Shown: piece after piece, positions 7,256 to 14,827 of the stretch
Layout: each line of letters opens with the position of its first letter
Numbering within the stretch: the stretch's first letter is position 1
Assembly (NCBI GenBank): GCA_043781855.1
Contig: JAYWBB010000122.1
Coordinates: 1-29,728 of the forward strand
Direction of reading: 5' to 3'
Length of the DNA: 29,728 nucleotides
Source of the DNA: Nevskia sp043781855
Lineage (GTDB): Bacteria; Pseudomonadota; Gammaproteobacteria; Nevskiales; Nevskiaceae
Translations under genes and position numbers: made by a program
The notes under the pieces: model-generated
The model's database searches: none
What the model was told of the DNA's origin: nothing
What the model saw: the letters and a program-made list of their open reading frames with translations, nothing else

Positions 7256-8383
7256 GCGGGCTGGAATCATCGTGTCCGCCGCGAGCACCACGCGATCGCG
7301 TCCCTGCCGCTTGGCCAGATAGAGCGCCGCATCCGCACGCTGCACGGCATTCTCCAGCGTCTGCGGGTGTATCTGCGTCGTCAGGCCCGCCGAGAAAGTC
7401 ACCCGCGCTTTCGGGCTCTCCGCCCAGGTCGACGCCAGCGCGAGGTGGCCGCGCAAGCGATCAAGCTCCGTCCGCGCATGGTCCAAGTGGGTGTCCGGCA
7501 TCACCAGCAGGAACTCCTCGCCGCCCCAGCGTGCGAGCACGTCACTTTCGCGCAAAATCGCCCGGGCCGCGCGCGCGAAAATGCGCAAGGCATCGTCACC
7601 GCCGTCATGACCCAGGGTGTCGTTGATGCGCTTGAAGTAATCGAGATCGATAAGCGCCACGCACAGCGGCGCACCACTGCGTCGGATGCGCGCCAATTCG
7701 TGAGGAATCCACTCCTGCACGTGCCGGCGATTGGGCAGCCCGGTCAGCTCATCACGGGTTGCGAGCAGCTTCAGACGCTCCATGGCGTCGCGCAGCTCGC
7801 GCTTCTGCCGGCGCTGATCGAGGCGCATCCGGCTCAGCTCACCGGCAAGGTAGGACAGCGTGGGCAGCACCGCCGCCGCGAAGGCGAAATGAAACGCTTC
7901 GACGCGGGGCTCGAAGCGCCGGGGAAATCGCCATGCGGCAAGCGCCATCGTGACGCCGAACACGGCAACCGCAAACCACCCGGCCTCGCGGCAGCGCCGC
8001 GGCGACAGGGTGAATGCGCCGAACACCAGCACCAGAGCCACGATCATCAGCAGCATGCCGCGCACTTCCGGGTTGATCAGGTAAACCAGCGCCAGAGAAA
8101 TGATCGCGAACACCATCTGCGGCATGATCAGCGCCACGCCCCGAAAGCGCAGGGTCAGGCCGCTGCGAATCAAGATATAGAACCCACCCACACCGATGAC
8201 GGTGGACCCCGTGATCCAGATCACCAGGGACAAATCGGCCGTCCCGAGACGGACGGCCTGCCATTGAGCGAGCAAACTAAAGGCGTAAATGCCCGCGGCT
8301 GTCAGCGTCCGAAGCAGCGGCATCCGCAGGCGCGGCTCGCTGCCGAGCAGGAGACGCAAAGTCGGATCGATCAGGCGCCGCAT
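7076..8383 (-). CDS. Membrane-anchored diguanylate cyclase (GGDEF)
   Basis: This 435-residue protein makes the second messenger c-di-GMP. Residues about 20-190 form several hydrophobic segments of an N-terminal membrane sensor of unrecognised type. A coiled-coil-like linker (RMRLDQRRQKRELRDAMERL) leads to the GGDEF domain, with ATRDELTGLPNRRH, VALIDLDYFKRINDTLGHDG and the active-site WGGEEF (G287-F291). RESD at 278-281, five residues upstream, is an intact inhibitory I-site, so product feedback is expected. I chose the ATG at 8383 because the membrane region starts just after it. The catalytic domain ends around residue 375; the last 60 or so residues run antisense inside the methyltransferase gene and look unlike any domain, so the gene may have lost an earlier stop. 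Confidence 0.9.
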   Translation of the reverse strand: MRRLIDPTLRLLLGSEPRLRMPLLRTLTAAGIYAFSLLAQWQAVRLGTADLSLVIWITGSTVIGVGGFYILIRSGLTLRFRGVALIMPQMVFAIISLALVYLINPEVRGMLLMIVALVLVFGAFTLSPRRCREAGWFAVAVFGVTMALAAWRFPRRFEPRVEAFHFAFAAAVLPTLSYLAGELSRMRLDQRRQKRELRDAMERLKLLATRDELTGLPNRRHVQEWIPHELARIRRSGAPLCVALIDLDYFKRINDTLGHDGGDDALRIFARAARAILRESDVLARWGGEEFLLVMPDTHLDHARTELDRLRGHLALASTWAESPKARVTFSAGLTTQIHPQTLENAVQRADAALYLAKRQGRDRVVLAADTMIPARSALAANQQDLVDGGQIDQPFLQCQRLLETHAERHEEVVVPPHRALALVGQVPHAAIQQP

Positions 8384-8588
8384 GAGAGCGGGGGTGGTTT
8401 CCGTACTGTCGGGACGGACGGTTTGCGACACGATTGATCGTGACGACCGATGCGCGAGGCAGCAGCTTGATGGGGATGAAGCTTCAGCGGGGCAATGTGG
8501 CGACAAGCGGCTCGGAGTAGGTGAAGGACGCCAAACTGGACCTCGTTCCTTCGACTCCTGCGCGCTTGGCCGCACAAAATGCCGGCGA

Positions 8589-9014
8589 TCACCGCGCCGC
8601 CGCGCGCCGCAGACCGCAAAGAATCAGGACGGAAGAGGCGATTATTACTATTCCGACGCTCATGAAGCCCAACGTCACAAAGCCCTCCTGCCAGGGTTGT
8701 GCGCGGTGACCTGCTGCAGTAATTGGAGACATGGCCGCCGTACCCCATATCGCGGCCAAGGTAGTTACCAGCCAGTTTCCGTACGTGCCATATAGAGCAC
8801 TCCCATACGCCGCAGCCTTCAGTCGTGGCGACAGGCGAACTTCTGTCCAGATGGCGCCCAACGCCACGAGGAAGGTTCCATTCATTACGCCTTCCAGGTG
8901 TGCGGCGAGGCCCATGCGGGGGTTGTTGAACCTCTGCTCAGCCAGACCCGTGAGAAGGCCGATCAGGAACAAGAACATTCCATGCCAGAGCAACCGACGC
9001 TTGGTATCGTCCAT
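8589..9014 (-). CDS. HabB-like small membrane protein
   Basis: This 141-residue protein has four hydrophobic segments and the conserved stretch NPRMGLAAHLEGVMNGTFLV, which I associate with the hydroxylaminobenzene mutase (HabA/HabB) type of membrane protein. Those enzymes isomerise hydroxylaminobenzene to aminophenol, but many relatives are of unknown function, so the activity is not assured. An AGAGG lies about 9 nt before the ATG. The gene and its upstream region look less G/C-rich than the neighbours, and an attC-like hairpin (9057-9130) precedes it on the same strand, suggesting it may have arrived as an integron-type cassette. It stands between the diguanylate cyclase and trkA genes, both on the same strand. 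Confidence 0.7.
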   Translation of the reverse strand: MDDTKRRLLWHGMFLFLIGLLTGLAEQRFNNPRMGLAAHLEGVMNGTFLVALGAIWTEVRLSPRLKAAAYGSALYGTYGNWLVTTLAAIWGTAAMSPITAAGHRAQPWQEGFVTLGFMSVGIVIIASSVLILCGLRRAAAR

Positions 9015-9056
9015 ACCTGTGACCTCTGTTCAATTCGCGGTGAACTATTTCGGACT

Positions 9057-9130
9057 GCTAACGCCCAAGGCCAGTGGCCGTTCGTCCGTAGCGAAGCGGG
9101 GTAAATGGTCGGCCTGAGCATCTCGTTAGC
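9057..9130 (-). repeat. attC-like hairpin (integron cassette recombination site)
   Basis: On the minus strand a 74-nt imperfect palindrome begins GCTAACGAGATGCTCAGGCC and ends GGCCTTGGGCGTTAGC. The outer arms GCTAACG/CGTTAGC pair over 7 bp. The inner arms CAGGCC/GGCCTTG pair with one bulged base. The interior contains CCGACC and CCGCTTCG, as in many attC sites. The 3' core is GTTAGCA, which differs from the GTTRRRY consensus at one position. The stop codon of an upstream open frame lies within the 5' arm (9126-9128), as is common for cassettes. No integrase gene and no second site were found in the window, so it would be a lone or decayed site. Confidence 0.45.
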
Positions 9131-9215
9131 GACTGAGGTCATCGAGGTCTTGCGCCGAAGCATCATCGATTTGCTTTTCGATGGTTGCATTGTAGTTGTA
9201 AATCCGGTGGCCACT
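9126..9215 (-). pseudogene. Truncated 3' end of an unidentified ORF
   Basis: Minus-strand codons from 9215 read SGHRIYNYNATIEKQ then IDDASAQDLDDLSR and stop with TAA at 9126-9128, inside the attC-like 5' arm. An in-frame TAG at 9216-9218 closes it upstream, leaving only 29 codons. The amphipathic, acidic composition looks like a real protein C-terminus, so I interpret it as the remains of a cassette gene whose 5' part was lost. I do not recognise the family. Confidence 0.3.
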
Positions 9216-9293
9216 CTATTGGCTGCGTCGGGGGCGAATTGATTAGAGCTTGCGTCGCTTCTCGAACGGCGTAATCGGTGCTGCCGCTTCGTC

Positions 9294-10673
9294 CTAGATA
9301 AACGTCACGCCGACCTGGAACAGCTTTTCGACATCCTTGGTTCCGCGCTTGTCGACGATGAACAGGATCACGTGATCCTCGGCTTCGATGCGCGTGTCGC
9401 GATGGGGAATGATCACTTCGTCGCCGCGCACGATGGCGCCGATGGTGGTGCCGGCCGGGAGCTTGATTCCTTCCAGCGCGCGGCCGACCACTTTCGAGTT
9501 CTGCCAGTCGCCGTGCGCGATGGCCTCGATCGCCTCCGCCGCGCCGCGCCGCAGCGAATGGACTTTCGCGACATCGCCGCGGCGCACGTGCGCCAGCAGC
9601 GCGCTGACGGTGGCCTGCTGCGGCGAGATCGCGATATCGATCGCGCCGCCTTCGACGAGGTCGACATAGGCGAGGCGGTTGATCAGCGACATCACCTTGC
9701 GCGCGCCGAGGCGCTTGGCGAGCATGGCCGAAAGGATGTTGGCCTCGTCGTCGTTGGTCACCGCGCAGAACACGTCGCAGTCCTCGATATTCTCCTCGAC
9801 CAGCAGCGCCTCGTTGGCGGCGTCGCCAGCCAGCACGACGACGTGGTCCAACTGCTCCGACAGCAGCCGCGCGCGGTCGCGCGAACGCTCGATGATCTTG
9901 ACCTGCACCTTGTTTTCGAGCGCGCGCGCCAGTCGCATGCCGATGTTGCCGCCGCCGGCGAGCATCACGCGTCGGGCCGGGCGGTCGGCGCGGCGCAGTT
10001 CGGCCATGATCCTCGGAATATGTTCGCGCGCGGCGATGAAGAACACTTCGTCGTCGACTTCGACGACGGTGGTGCCTTCGGGAATGATCGGCCGGCCGCG
10101 GCGGTAGATCGCGGCGACGCGCGCCTCGACGCCGTCCGGGAGGTGCGAGGGCAATTCCTTCAGCGCACGCCCGACCAGCGGCCCGCCGTAATAGGCGCGC
10201 ACCGCAACCAGCCGCACGCGGCCGTCGGCGAAGTCGACGACCTGCAGCGCACCCGGATGTTCGATCAGCCGCAGGATCGAGTCGGTGACCAGCTGCTCGG
10301 GGCTGATGCGCATGTCGACGCTCAGGCCATCGGGCAGGAACAGCCGGTCTTCATCGTTGAGATAGTCGGCGGCGCGCACCCGCGCGATCTTGGTCGGCGT
10401 GTGAAACAGCATCTGGCTGATGCGGCAGGCGAGCATGTTGGTTTCGTCGCTGTCGGTGACGGCGATGATCATGTCGGCGTCGTTGGCGCTGGCGCGACGC
10501 AGCGTGTCGGGATACGAGGCGTGGCCGAGCACGGTGCGGATGTCGAGGCGTTCCTGCAGCATCGCCAGCGCGTTCGCATCCTCGTCGACGACGGTGATGT
10601 CGTTGGCTTCGCTGGCGAGGTTTTCGGCGAGCGTGCTGCCGACCTGGCCGGCACCGAGGATGACGATTTTCAT
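9294..10673 (-). CDS. trkA: Trk system NAD-binding regulator TrkA
   Basis: This 459-residue cytoplasmic protein is TrkA, the nucleotide-binding ring subunit that gates TrkH. It has two RCK halves. The first Rossmann fold is MKIVILGAGQVGSTLAENL with the acidic DITVVDED; the second begins near residue 230 with RRVMLAGGGNIGMRLARALE. Each is followed by a TrkA-C domain, for example EGTTVVEVDDEVFFIAA and PAGTTIGAIVRGDEVIIPH. The C-terminus DVEKLFQVGVTFI is typical and the length matches E. coli TrkA (458). I chose the ATG at 10673, the universal TrkA start; the open frame upstream is not homologous. It is divergent from the protease gene and separated from trkH by three genes. Confidence 0.96.
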   Translation of the reverse strand: MKIVILGAGQVGSTLAENLASEANDITVVDEDANALAMLQERLDIRTVLGHASYPDTLRRASANDADMIIAVTDSDETNMLACRISQMLFHTPTKIARVRAADYLNDEDRLFLPDGLSVDMRISPEQLVTDSILRLIEHPGALQVVDFADGRVRLVAVRAYYGGPLVGRALKELPSHLPDGVEARVAAIYRRGRPIIPEGTTVVEVDDEVFFIAAREHIPRIMAELRRADRPARRVMLAGGGNIGMRLARALENKVQVKIIERSRDRARLLSEQLDHVVVLAGDAANEALLVEENIEDCDVFCAVTNDDEANILSAMLAKRLGARKVMSLINRLAYVDLVEGGAIDIAISPQQATVSALLAHVRRGDVAKVHSLRRGAAEAIEAIAHGDWQNSKVVGRALEGIKLPAGTTIGAIVRGDEVIIPHRDTRIEAEDHVILFIVDKRGTKDVEKLFQVGVTFI

Positions 10674-10841
10674 AAGGCTGCGGAACGTTACGCCGGCCTT
10701 TGGAGACACGCAAGCACGCCGGCGACAAGCGGCGGAAACCCCGTATTGCAAGGGCTTGGCGGCGAAACTATGCTCAGGCTTTCCGGCTCGCAAACGCTGA
10801 TCGTCGGCGGGCCGGCAACAAAAAAAGCAAGGGAGAAATCA

Positions 10842-13166
10842 GTGAAGAATCCTTATCTGCGCGGCGTTCTCGCCGCGCTGCTGGTCGGCGCTGCGGCGTC
10901 GGCGGGTCTTTCGGGCACAGCGCATGCTGCGGCTGGCGCGAGCCTGTACCGGCTCGGTGGCGTCACGCCGATGACGCAGGCACAGAAGGCTGCGGCCGGC
11001 TACGCGAAGCTCGACGATGCCCTCGTGTGGATCGCCGAAGCGGTGAAAACTGCGCCGCAGGCCGGGATGATGGCGCGCCTGAAACAGACGGCGCCGAGTG
11101 CGCGTTTCGACGTGAAGGTGCCGCAGGCGGTACCGGCGGTGCTCGTCGAAATCGTGGTCCGGGGTAATGCCGAAACGGTGCAGGCGCAGCTGCGTCAACT
11201 CGGCGTGCTCAAGAGCTCGCGGTTCAAGAACCGCGTCTCCGCCTGGGTGCCGGCGGATCAGTTGCAGGCTGCGGCGGCACTCGACGACATCGTCTCGATG
11301 CGCATCTCCCAGGCGCGCGCGCAGGTCGGTTCGGTCACTACGCAGGGCGACTTCTTCCAGCGCAGCGAGGCGCTTCGCGCGTCGACCATCGCGCCCGGCC
11401 TGACCGGCCGGGGCGTGACCGTCGGCATCCTGTCCGACAGCTTCGCCTGCACCGGCGCCATCAAGAGCTACGCCGACGACATTGCCTCCGGAGATCTGCC
11501 GGCGGGCATCGAAGTGCTGTCGGAGCTCGATGGCTGCAACGGCGGCACCGACGAAGGCCGCGCCATGGCGCAGCTGATCTACGACGTGGCGCCGGGCACC
11601 ACGCTCAAGTTTCACAGCGCCTTCAACGGCGAGGCCGATTTCGCCAACGGCATCCTCGCGCTTGCTGCGGCCGGCGCCAACGTCATCGTCGATGACGTCG
11701 GCTACTTCGACGAGCCGTTCTTCGAGGACGGCATCGTCGCGCAGGCGGTCGACCAGGTCGCCGCGCAGGGCATTCCATATTTTTCCTCGGCCGGTAACGG
11801 CGCGCGCGACTCTTACGAAGCGTCGTTCCAGAACTCCGGCGTGGTCGGCGCGGCCGGCACCGACATCGCGGGCGAACAGCTGCTGAACTTCGACACCAGC
11901 GGCGCCACGGTCGCCACCGTCCTGCCGATCACGATCCCGGCGGACGCCTCGATCCTCGTCTACCTGCAATGGGACGAGGCCTATGCCAGCACCGGCGGCG
12001 CCGGTGCTTTGAACGCGCTCGACATCTGCCTGACCGACCGCCCAAGCGGTCCGATCACGCAGGCCAACATCATCTTCTGCACCGGCGCCAGCGCGATCGG
12101 CGACGACCCCTTCCTGATCTTCGGCGGCGGCCTCGGCAACACCACAGACTTCCAAGGCGGTCTCGTGATCGGGCTGGCCGGCGGTGTCGCGCCCGGCCGC
12201 GTGAAGCTGCGCTACGACAGTCTCAGTCTCGACCAGTTCGCGACCAACAGCGGCACCGTGCAGGGCCATCCGGCGGCGGCGGGTGCTGCTGCGGTAGGCG
12301 CCTCATCGTTCCGCGCGAACCAGTTCTGCCGTCCTGACCTGTTCAACAATTTCCAGCTTGAGAGCTTCTCGTCCTCGGGCGGCACGGCGATCCTGTTCGA
12401 CGCCATCGGCCAGCGTCTCGCGACTCCCGTCGTCCGGCAGAAGCCGGATTTCGTCGCACCCGATGGTGGCGCGACGACGTTCTTCATCCAGCAGATCGGC
12501 CTGCGGACCAGCACCATCCCGGCCTGCAACAACGCGGCGGATGCCTACAATTTCTTCGGTACGTCTGCGGCCGCGCCGCATGCGGCCGGTGTTGCCGCCC
12601 TGCTCAGGCAGGCGCAGCCGACGCTCCCGCCCAGGGTGATCTTCAATGCCCTGGCCTCGACCGCCATCGACATGACCGCGCCCGGTGTGGATTTCGACTC
12701 CGGCGCCGGCTTCATCCAGGCCGACGCGGCGCTGAACGCGATCCTGCCGATCGTGACGCTGACGCCACCGTTGCTGAACTTCGGCCCGGTCGTGTTCCGG
12801 CAGAAGACCGCCACGCAGTCGGTGACGCTGACCAATACCGGCATCGGTGTGCTGAACCTCGCCGGCATCAGCCTGGCCGGCGCCGGCTTTGTCCAGAGCA
12901 ACAATTGTCCGGCCACATTGCCAGCGCAGGGAAGCTGCACGATCACGGTGACGTTCCTGCCGGACGGCGTACAGGACTACTCCGCAACACTGAACGTCGC
13001 CTCCAACGCCGGGCCGGCGAGCCAAAGCCGGCTTGCGATCAGCGGCAGTGGCACGATTCCGCCGGGCGGCGGCGCGTTCGGTTTCATGTTGCTGCCGGCG
13101 CTGGCGGGGCTGGCCTGGCGTCGACGCCGGTGCGCGCCCTGCGAGCTGGGGCGTACCTCCGATTGA
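10842..13166 (+). CDS. Secreted S8-type serine peptidase with ASH domain and GlyGly-CTERM-like tail
   Basis: This 774-residue protein starts at GTG 10842 with GGGAGA 5 nt upstream. Residues 1-30 are a signal peptide (VLAALLVGAAASAGLSG, then AHA). The subtilase-like domain has TVGILSDSF (Asp199), an Asn oxyanion region YFSSAGNGARDS and the nucleophile motif FFGTSAAAPHAAGVAALL (Ser575). The usual HGT histidine motif is absent; the equivalent place reads GGTDEGRAMAQLIYDVAPG, suggesting Glu238 as base, as in Ser-Glu-Asp sedolisins. A choice-of-anchor D/ASH domain follows (about 640-735, LNFGPVVFRQKTATQSVTL). The tail has GGG, a hydrophobic helix (FGFMLLPALAGLAW) and RRRR, like GlyGly-CTERM substrates of rhombosortase. 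It probably acts outside the cell; its substrate is unknown. The frame is open far upstream, antisense to trkA, which I regard as chance. Confidence 0.88.
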   Translation: MKNPYLRGVLAALLVGAAASAGLSGTAHAAAGASLYRLGGVTPMTQAQKAAAGYAKLDDALVWIAEAVKTAPQAGMMARLKQTAPSARFDVKVPQAVPAVLVEIVVRGNAETVQAQLRQLGVLKSSRFKNRVSAWVPADQLQAAAALDDIVSMRISQARAQVGSVTTQGDFFQRSEALRASTIAPGLTGRGVTVGILSDSFACTGAIKSYADDIASGDLPAGIEVLSELDGCNGGTDEGRAMAQLIYDVAPGTTLKFHSAFNGEADFANGILALAAAGANVIVDDVGYFDEPFFEDGIVAQAVDQVAAQGIPYFSSAGNGARDSYEASFQNSGVVGAAGTDIAGEQLLNFDTSGATVATVLPITIPADASILVYLQWDEAYASTGGAGALNALDICLTDRPSGPITQANIIFCTGASAIGDDPFLIFGGGLGNTTDFQGGLVIGLAGGVAPGRVKLRYDSLSLDQFATNSGTVQGHPAAAGAAAVGASSFRANQFCRPDLFNNFQLESFSSSGGTAILFDAIGQRLATPVVRQKPDFVAPDGGATTFFIQQIGLRTSTIPACNNAADAYNFFGTSAAAPHAAGVAALLRQAQPTLPPRVIFNALASTAIDMTAPGVDFDSGAGFIQADAALNAILPIVTLTPPLLNFGPVVFRQKTATQSVTLTNTGIGVLNLAGISLAGAGFVQSNNCPATLPAQGSCTITVTFLPDGVQDYSATLNVASNAGPASQSRLAISGSGTIPPGGGAFGFMLLPALAGLAWRRRRCAPCELGRTSD

Positions 13167-13175
13167 TGCCGGTCT

Positions 13176-13194
13176 CCTCTCCCCCCGGGAGAGG
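13176..13194. repeat. REP-like hairpin after the protease gene
   Basis: CCTCTCCC at 13176-13183 pairs perfectly with GGGAGAGG at 13187-13194 across a 3-nt CCC loop, 9 nt after the protease stop. It could end transcription, but no T-run follows, and similar hairpins elsewhere in the window suggest a dispersed intergenic repeat. Confidence 0.5.
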
Positions 13195-13211
13195 CGGTGT
13201 GGCCTATCGCA

Positions 13212-13230
13212 GCGTGACGTTGTGTCACGC
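13212..13230. promoter_or_regulatory. Inverted repeat upstream of the MBOAT gene
   Basis: GCGTGAC (13212-13218) and GTCACGC (13224-13230) form a perfect inverted repeat with a 5-nt spacer, about 180 nt before the acyltransferase start. It resembles a dimeric regulator site. It is close to, but not the same as, a CRP/Clp site (here CGTGA-N7-TCACG, versus TGTGA-N6-TCACA). The regulator is unknown. Confidence 0.3.
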
Positions 13231-13411
13231 CGCGATCAAGCGGACTTTCTATTTTTTCCAGAACTCCTGTGAACTAGTGCTCGTTGGCCACGCAGTGGAC
13301 GCCTCAGTGGCCCGTGTAGCTGCTAGGGTCGGCCGTCGGATCAGCGAATCAGAATCTCGCCGTCGGCCGCGCGGCGCTGTCTCCGGCCTGCTGTCTCGGG
13401 GGTCTCCTGGC

Positions 13412-14827
13412 ATGGTGTTCAACTCGCTCACCTTTGTCGCGTTCTTCGCAATCGTGCTGGCTCTGCATGCGCTGCCGTTTGGCTGGACGACGAAGAAAGT
13501 CAACCTGCTGCTCGCGAGCTACCTGTTCTACTCGGCGTGGAATCCACCGTTCGTGATCCTGCTGTGGATCTCGACGGTGGTCGACTGGTACGCCGCACAA
13601 CGTCTGGTCCATGCCGAGCGACAGGCCAGCCGGCGCGCCTGGATGCTGCTGTCGGTGATCGCCAATCTCGGCATGCTCGGCTATTTCAAGTACGGCGGTT
13701 TCCTGCTCGCGAACTTCACCACGCTGATGGCATCGCTGGGAGTGGAGTATCACGCTGCGGAGGTCGACATTGTGCTGCCGGTCGGCATCTCGTTCTATAC
13801 GTTTGCGACGATGTCGTACACGCTCGACGTGTTCCTGCGCCGCGCCGCGCCCGCGCGCAATTTTCTCGACTACGCGTTGTTCGTGACGTTCTTTCCGCAT
13901 CTGGTCGCGGGGCCGATCATGCGGCCGACCGAACTGGTGCCGCAGTTCGCGCAGCCGCGCCGCGCCAGCGCCGAGCAGTTGCGCTTTGGCCTCGCCTTGA
14001 TGACGCTCGGTCTGTTCCAGAAAATCGTGCTCGCCGACAGCTTCCTCGCGCACCCGGCGGAACTGGTCTACGACAGCGACAAGATTCCCGGCGCGCTCGA
14101 CGCCTGGATCGGCACACTCGCGTTCAGCGGCCAGATCTTCTGCGACTTCGCCGGCTATTCGACCACTGCCATCGGCGCCGCGATGTGCCTCGGCTTCGCG
14201 ATGCCGGACAACTTCCGCTTTCCGTACGCGGCGATCGGCTTCTCGGATTTCTGGCGACGCTGGCACATCACGCTCTCGGCCTGGCTGCGCGACTATCTCT
14301 ACATTCCGCTTGGCGGCAACCGTCACGGGGAAGTCCGTACCTACGCGGCGCTGATGGGCACGATGCTGCTCGGCGGCCTCTGGCACGGCGCCAGCTGGAC
14401 CTTCGTCGTCTGGGGTGGACTGCATGGGCTTTATCTCTCGGCCGAGCGCCTGCTGCGCGCGCGCTTCGCCGGCTATCGTCCCGGCCCGCTCGCGTTATTC
14501 GGATTCGCGCTGCTGACCTATGCGCTGATCAACATCACCTGGGTGTTCTTCCGCGCCCACAGTTTCGGCAAGGCCTGGGTCGTGCTGCGCGGCATGTTCG
14601 GGGGCAACGCCGCTTCGGAGCCGATACTCGACACGGTGTATCTGGTCACGGTCACGACCATCATCATCGGCATCGTCACCGCACATTGGCTGATGCGCAG
14701 CCGGACTTTGGAGTCCGCCGTGGCGCGTACACCGGCGACGCTGTTGCCGATCGTGTGGGCGTTGATGGCCTTCGCCATCGTCATCTCGCAGGGGACGGGC
14801 AATGCCTTCATCTATTTCCAGTTTTGA
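13412..14827 (+). CDS. MBOAT-family O-acyltransferase (AlgI-like)
   Basis: This 471-residue polytopic membrane protein is of the AlgI/DltB type (MBOAT), which passes acyl groups, usually acetyl, across the inner membrane for polysaccharide modification. The N-terminus MVFNSLTFVAFFAIVLALHA is typical. Core motifs are VGISFYTFATMSYTLDVF, FPHLVAGPIMRPTEL, FSDFWRRWHITLSAWLRDYL, YIPLGGNRHG and LWHGASW, whose His325 is the conserved MBOAT histidine. Homology begins at the ATG at 13412; the longer upstream frame is not coding-like. The stop overlaps the following SGNH-type gene by 26 nt, so the pair is one operon. No alginate or cellulose synthesis gene is nearby, so the acceptor glycan is unknown. 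Confidence 0.94.
   Translation: MVFNSLTFVAFFAIVLALHALPFGWTTKKVNLLLASYLFYSAWNPPFVILLWISTVVDWYAAQRLVHAERQASRRAWMLLSVIANLGMLGYFKYGGFLLANFTTLMASLGVEYHAAEVDIVLPVGISFYTFATMSYTLDVFLRRAAPARNFLDYALFVTFFPHLVAGPIMRPTELVPQFAQPRRASAEQLRFGLALMTLGLFQKIVLADSFLAHPAELVYDSDKIPGALDAWIGTLAFSGQIFCDFAGYSTTAIGAAMCLGFAMPDNFRFPYAAIGFSDFWRRWHITLSAWLRDYLYIPLGGNRHGEVRTYAALMGTMLLGGLWHGASWTFVVWGGLHGLYLSAERLLRARFAGYRPGPLALFGFALLTYALINITWVFFRAHSFGKAWVVLRGMFGGNAASEPILDTVYLVTVTTIIIGIVTAHWLMRSRTLESAVARTPATLLPIVWALMAFAIVISQGTGNAFIYFQF

Noticed and set aside
9246..9293. Sixteen in-frame codons after the trkA stop, ending with TAA
   Set aside because: The TrkA C-terminus is already complete (EKLFQVGVTFI); a short in-frame extension after the stop is likely chance.
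9372..10841. Long open frame upstream of and in frame with the protease, antisense to trkA
   Set aside because: The opposite strand is a clear full-length trkA. The translated sequence has low-complexity Asp/Arg/Ala-rich character, and the GTG at 10842 is followed at once by a proper signal peptide.
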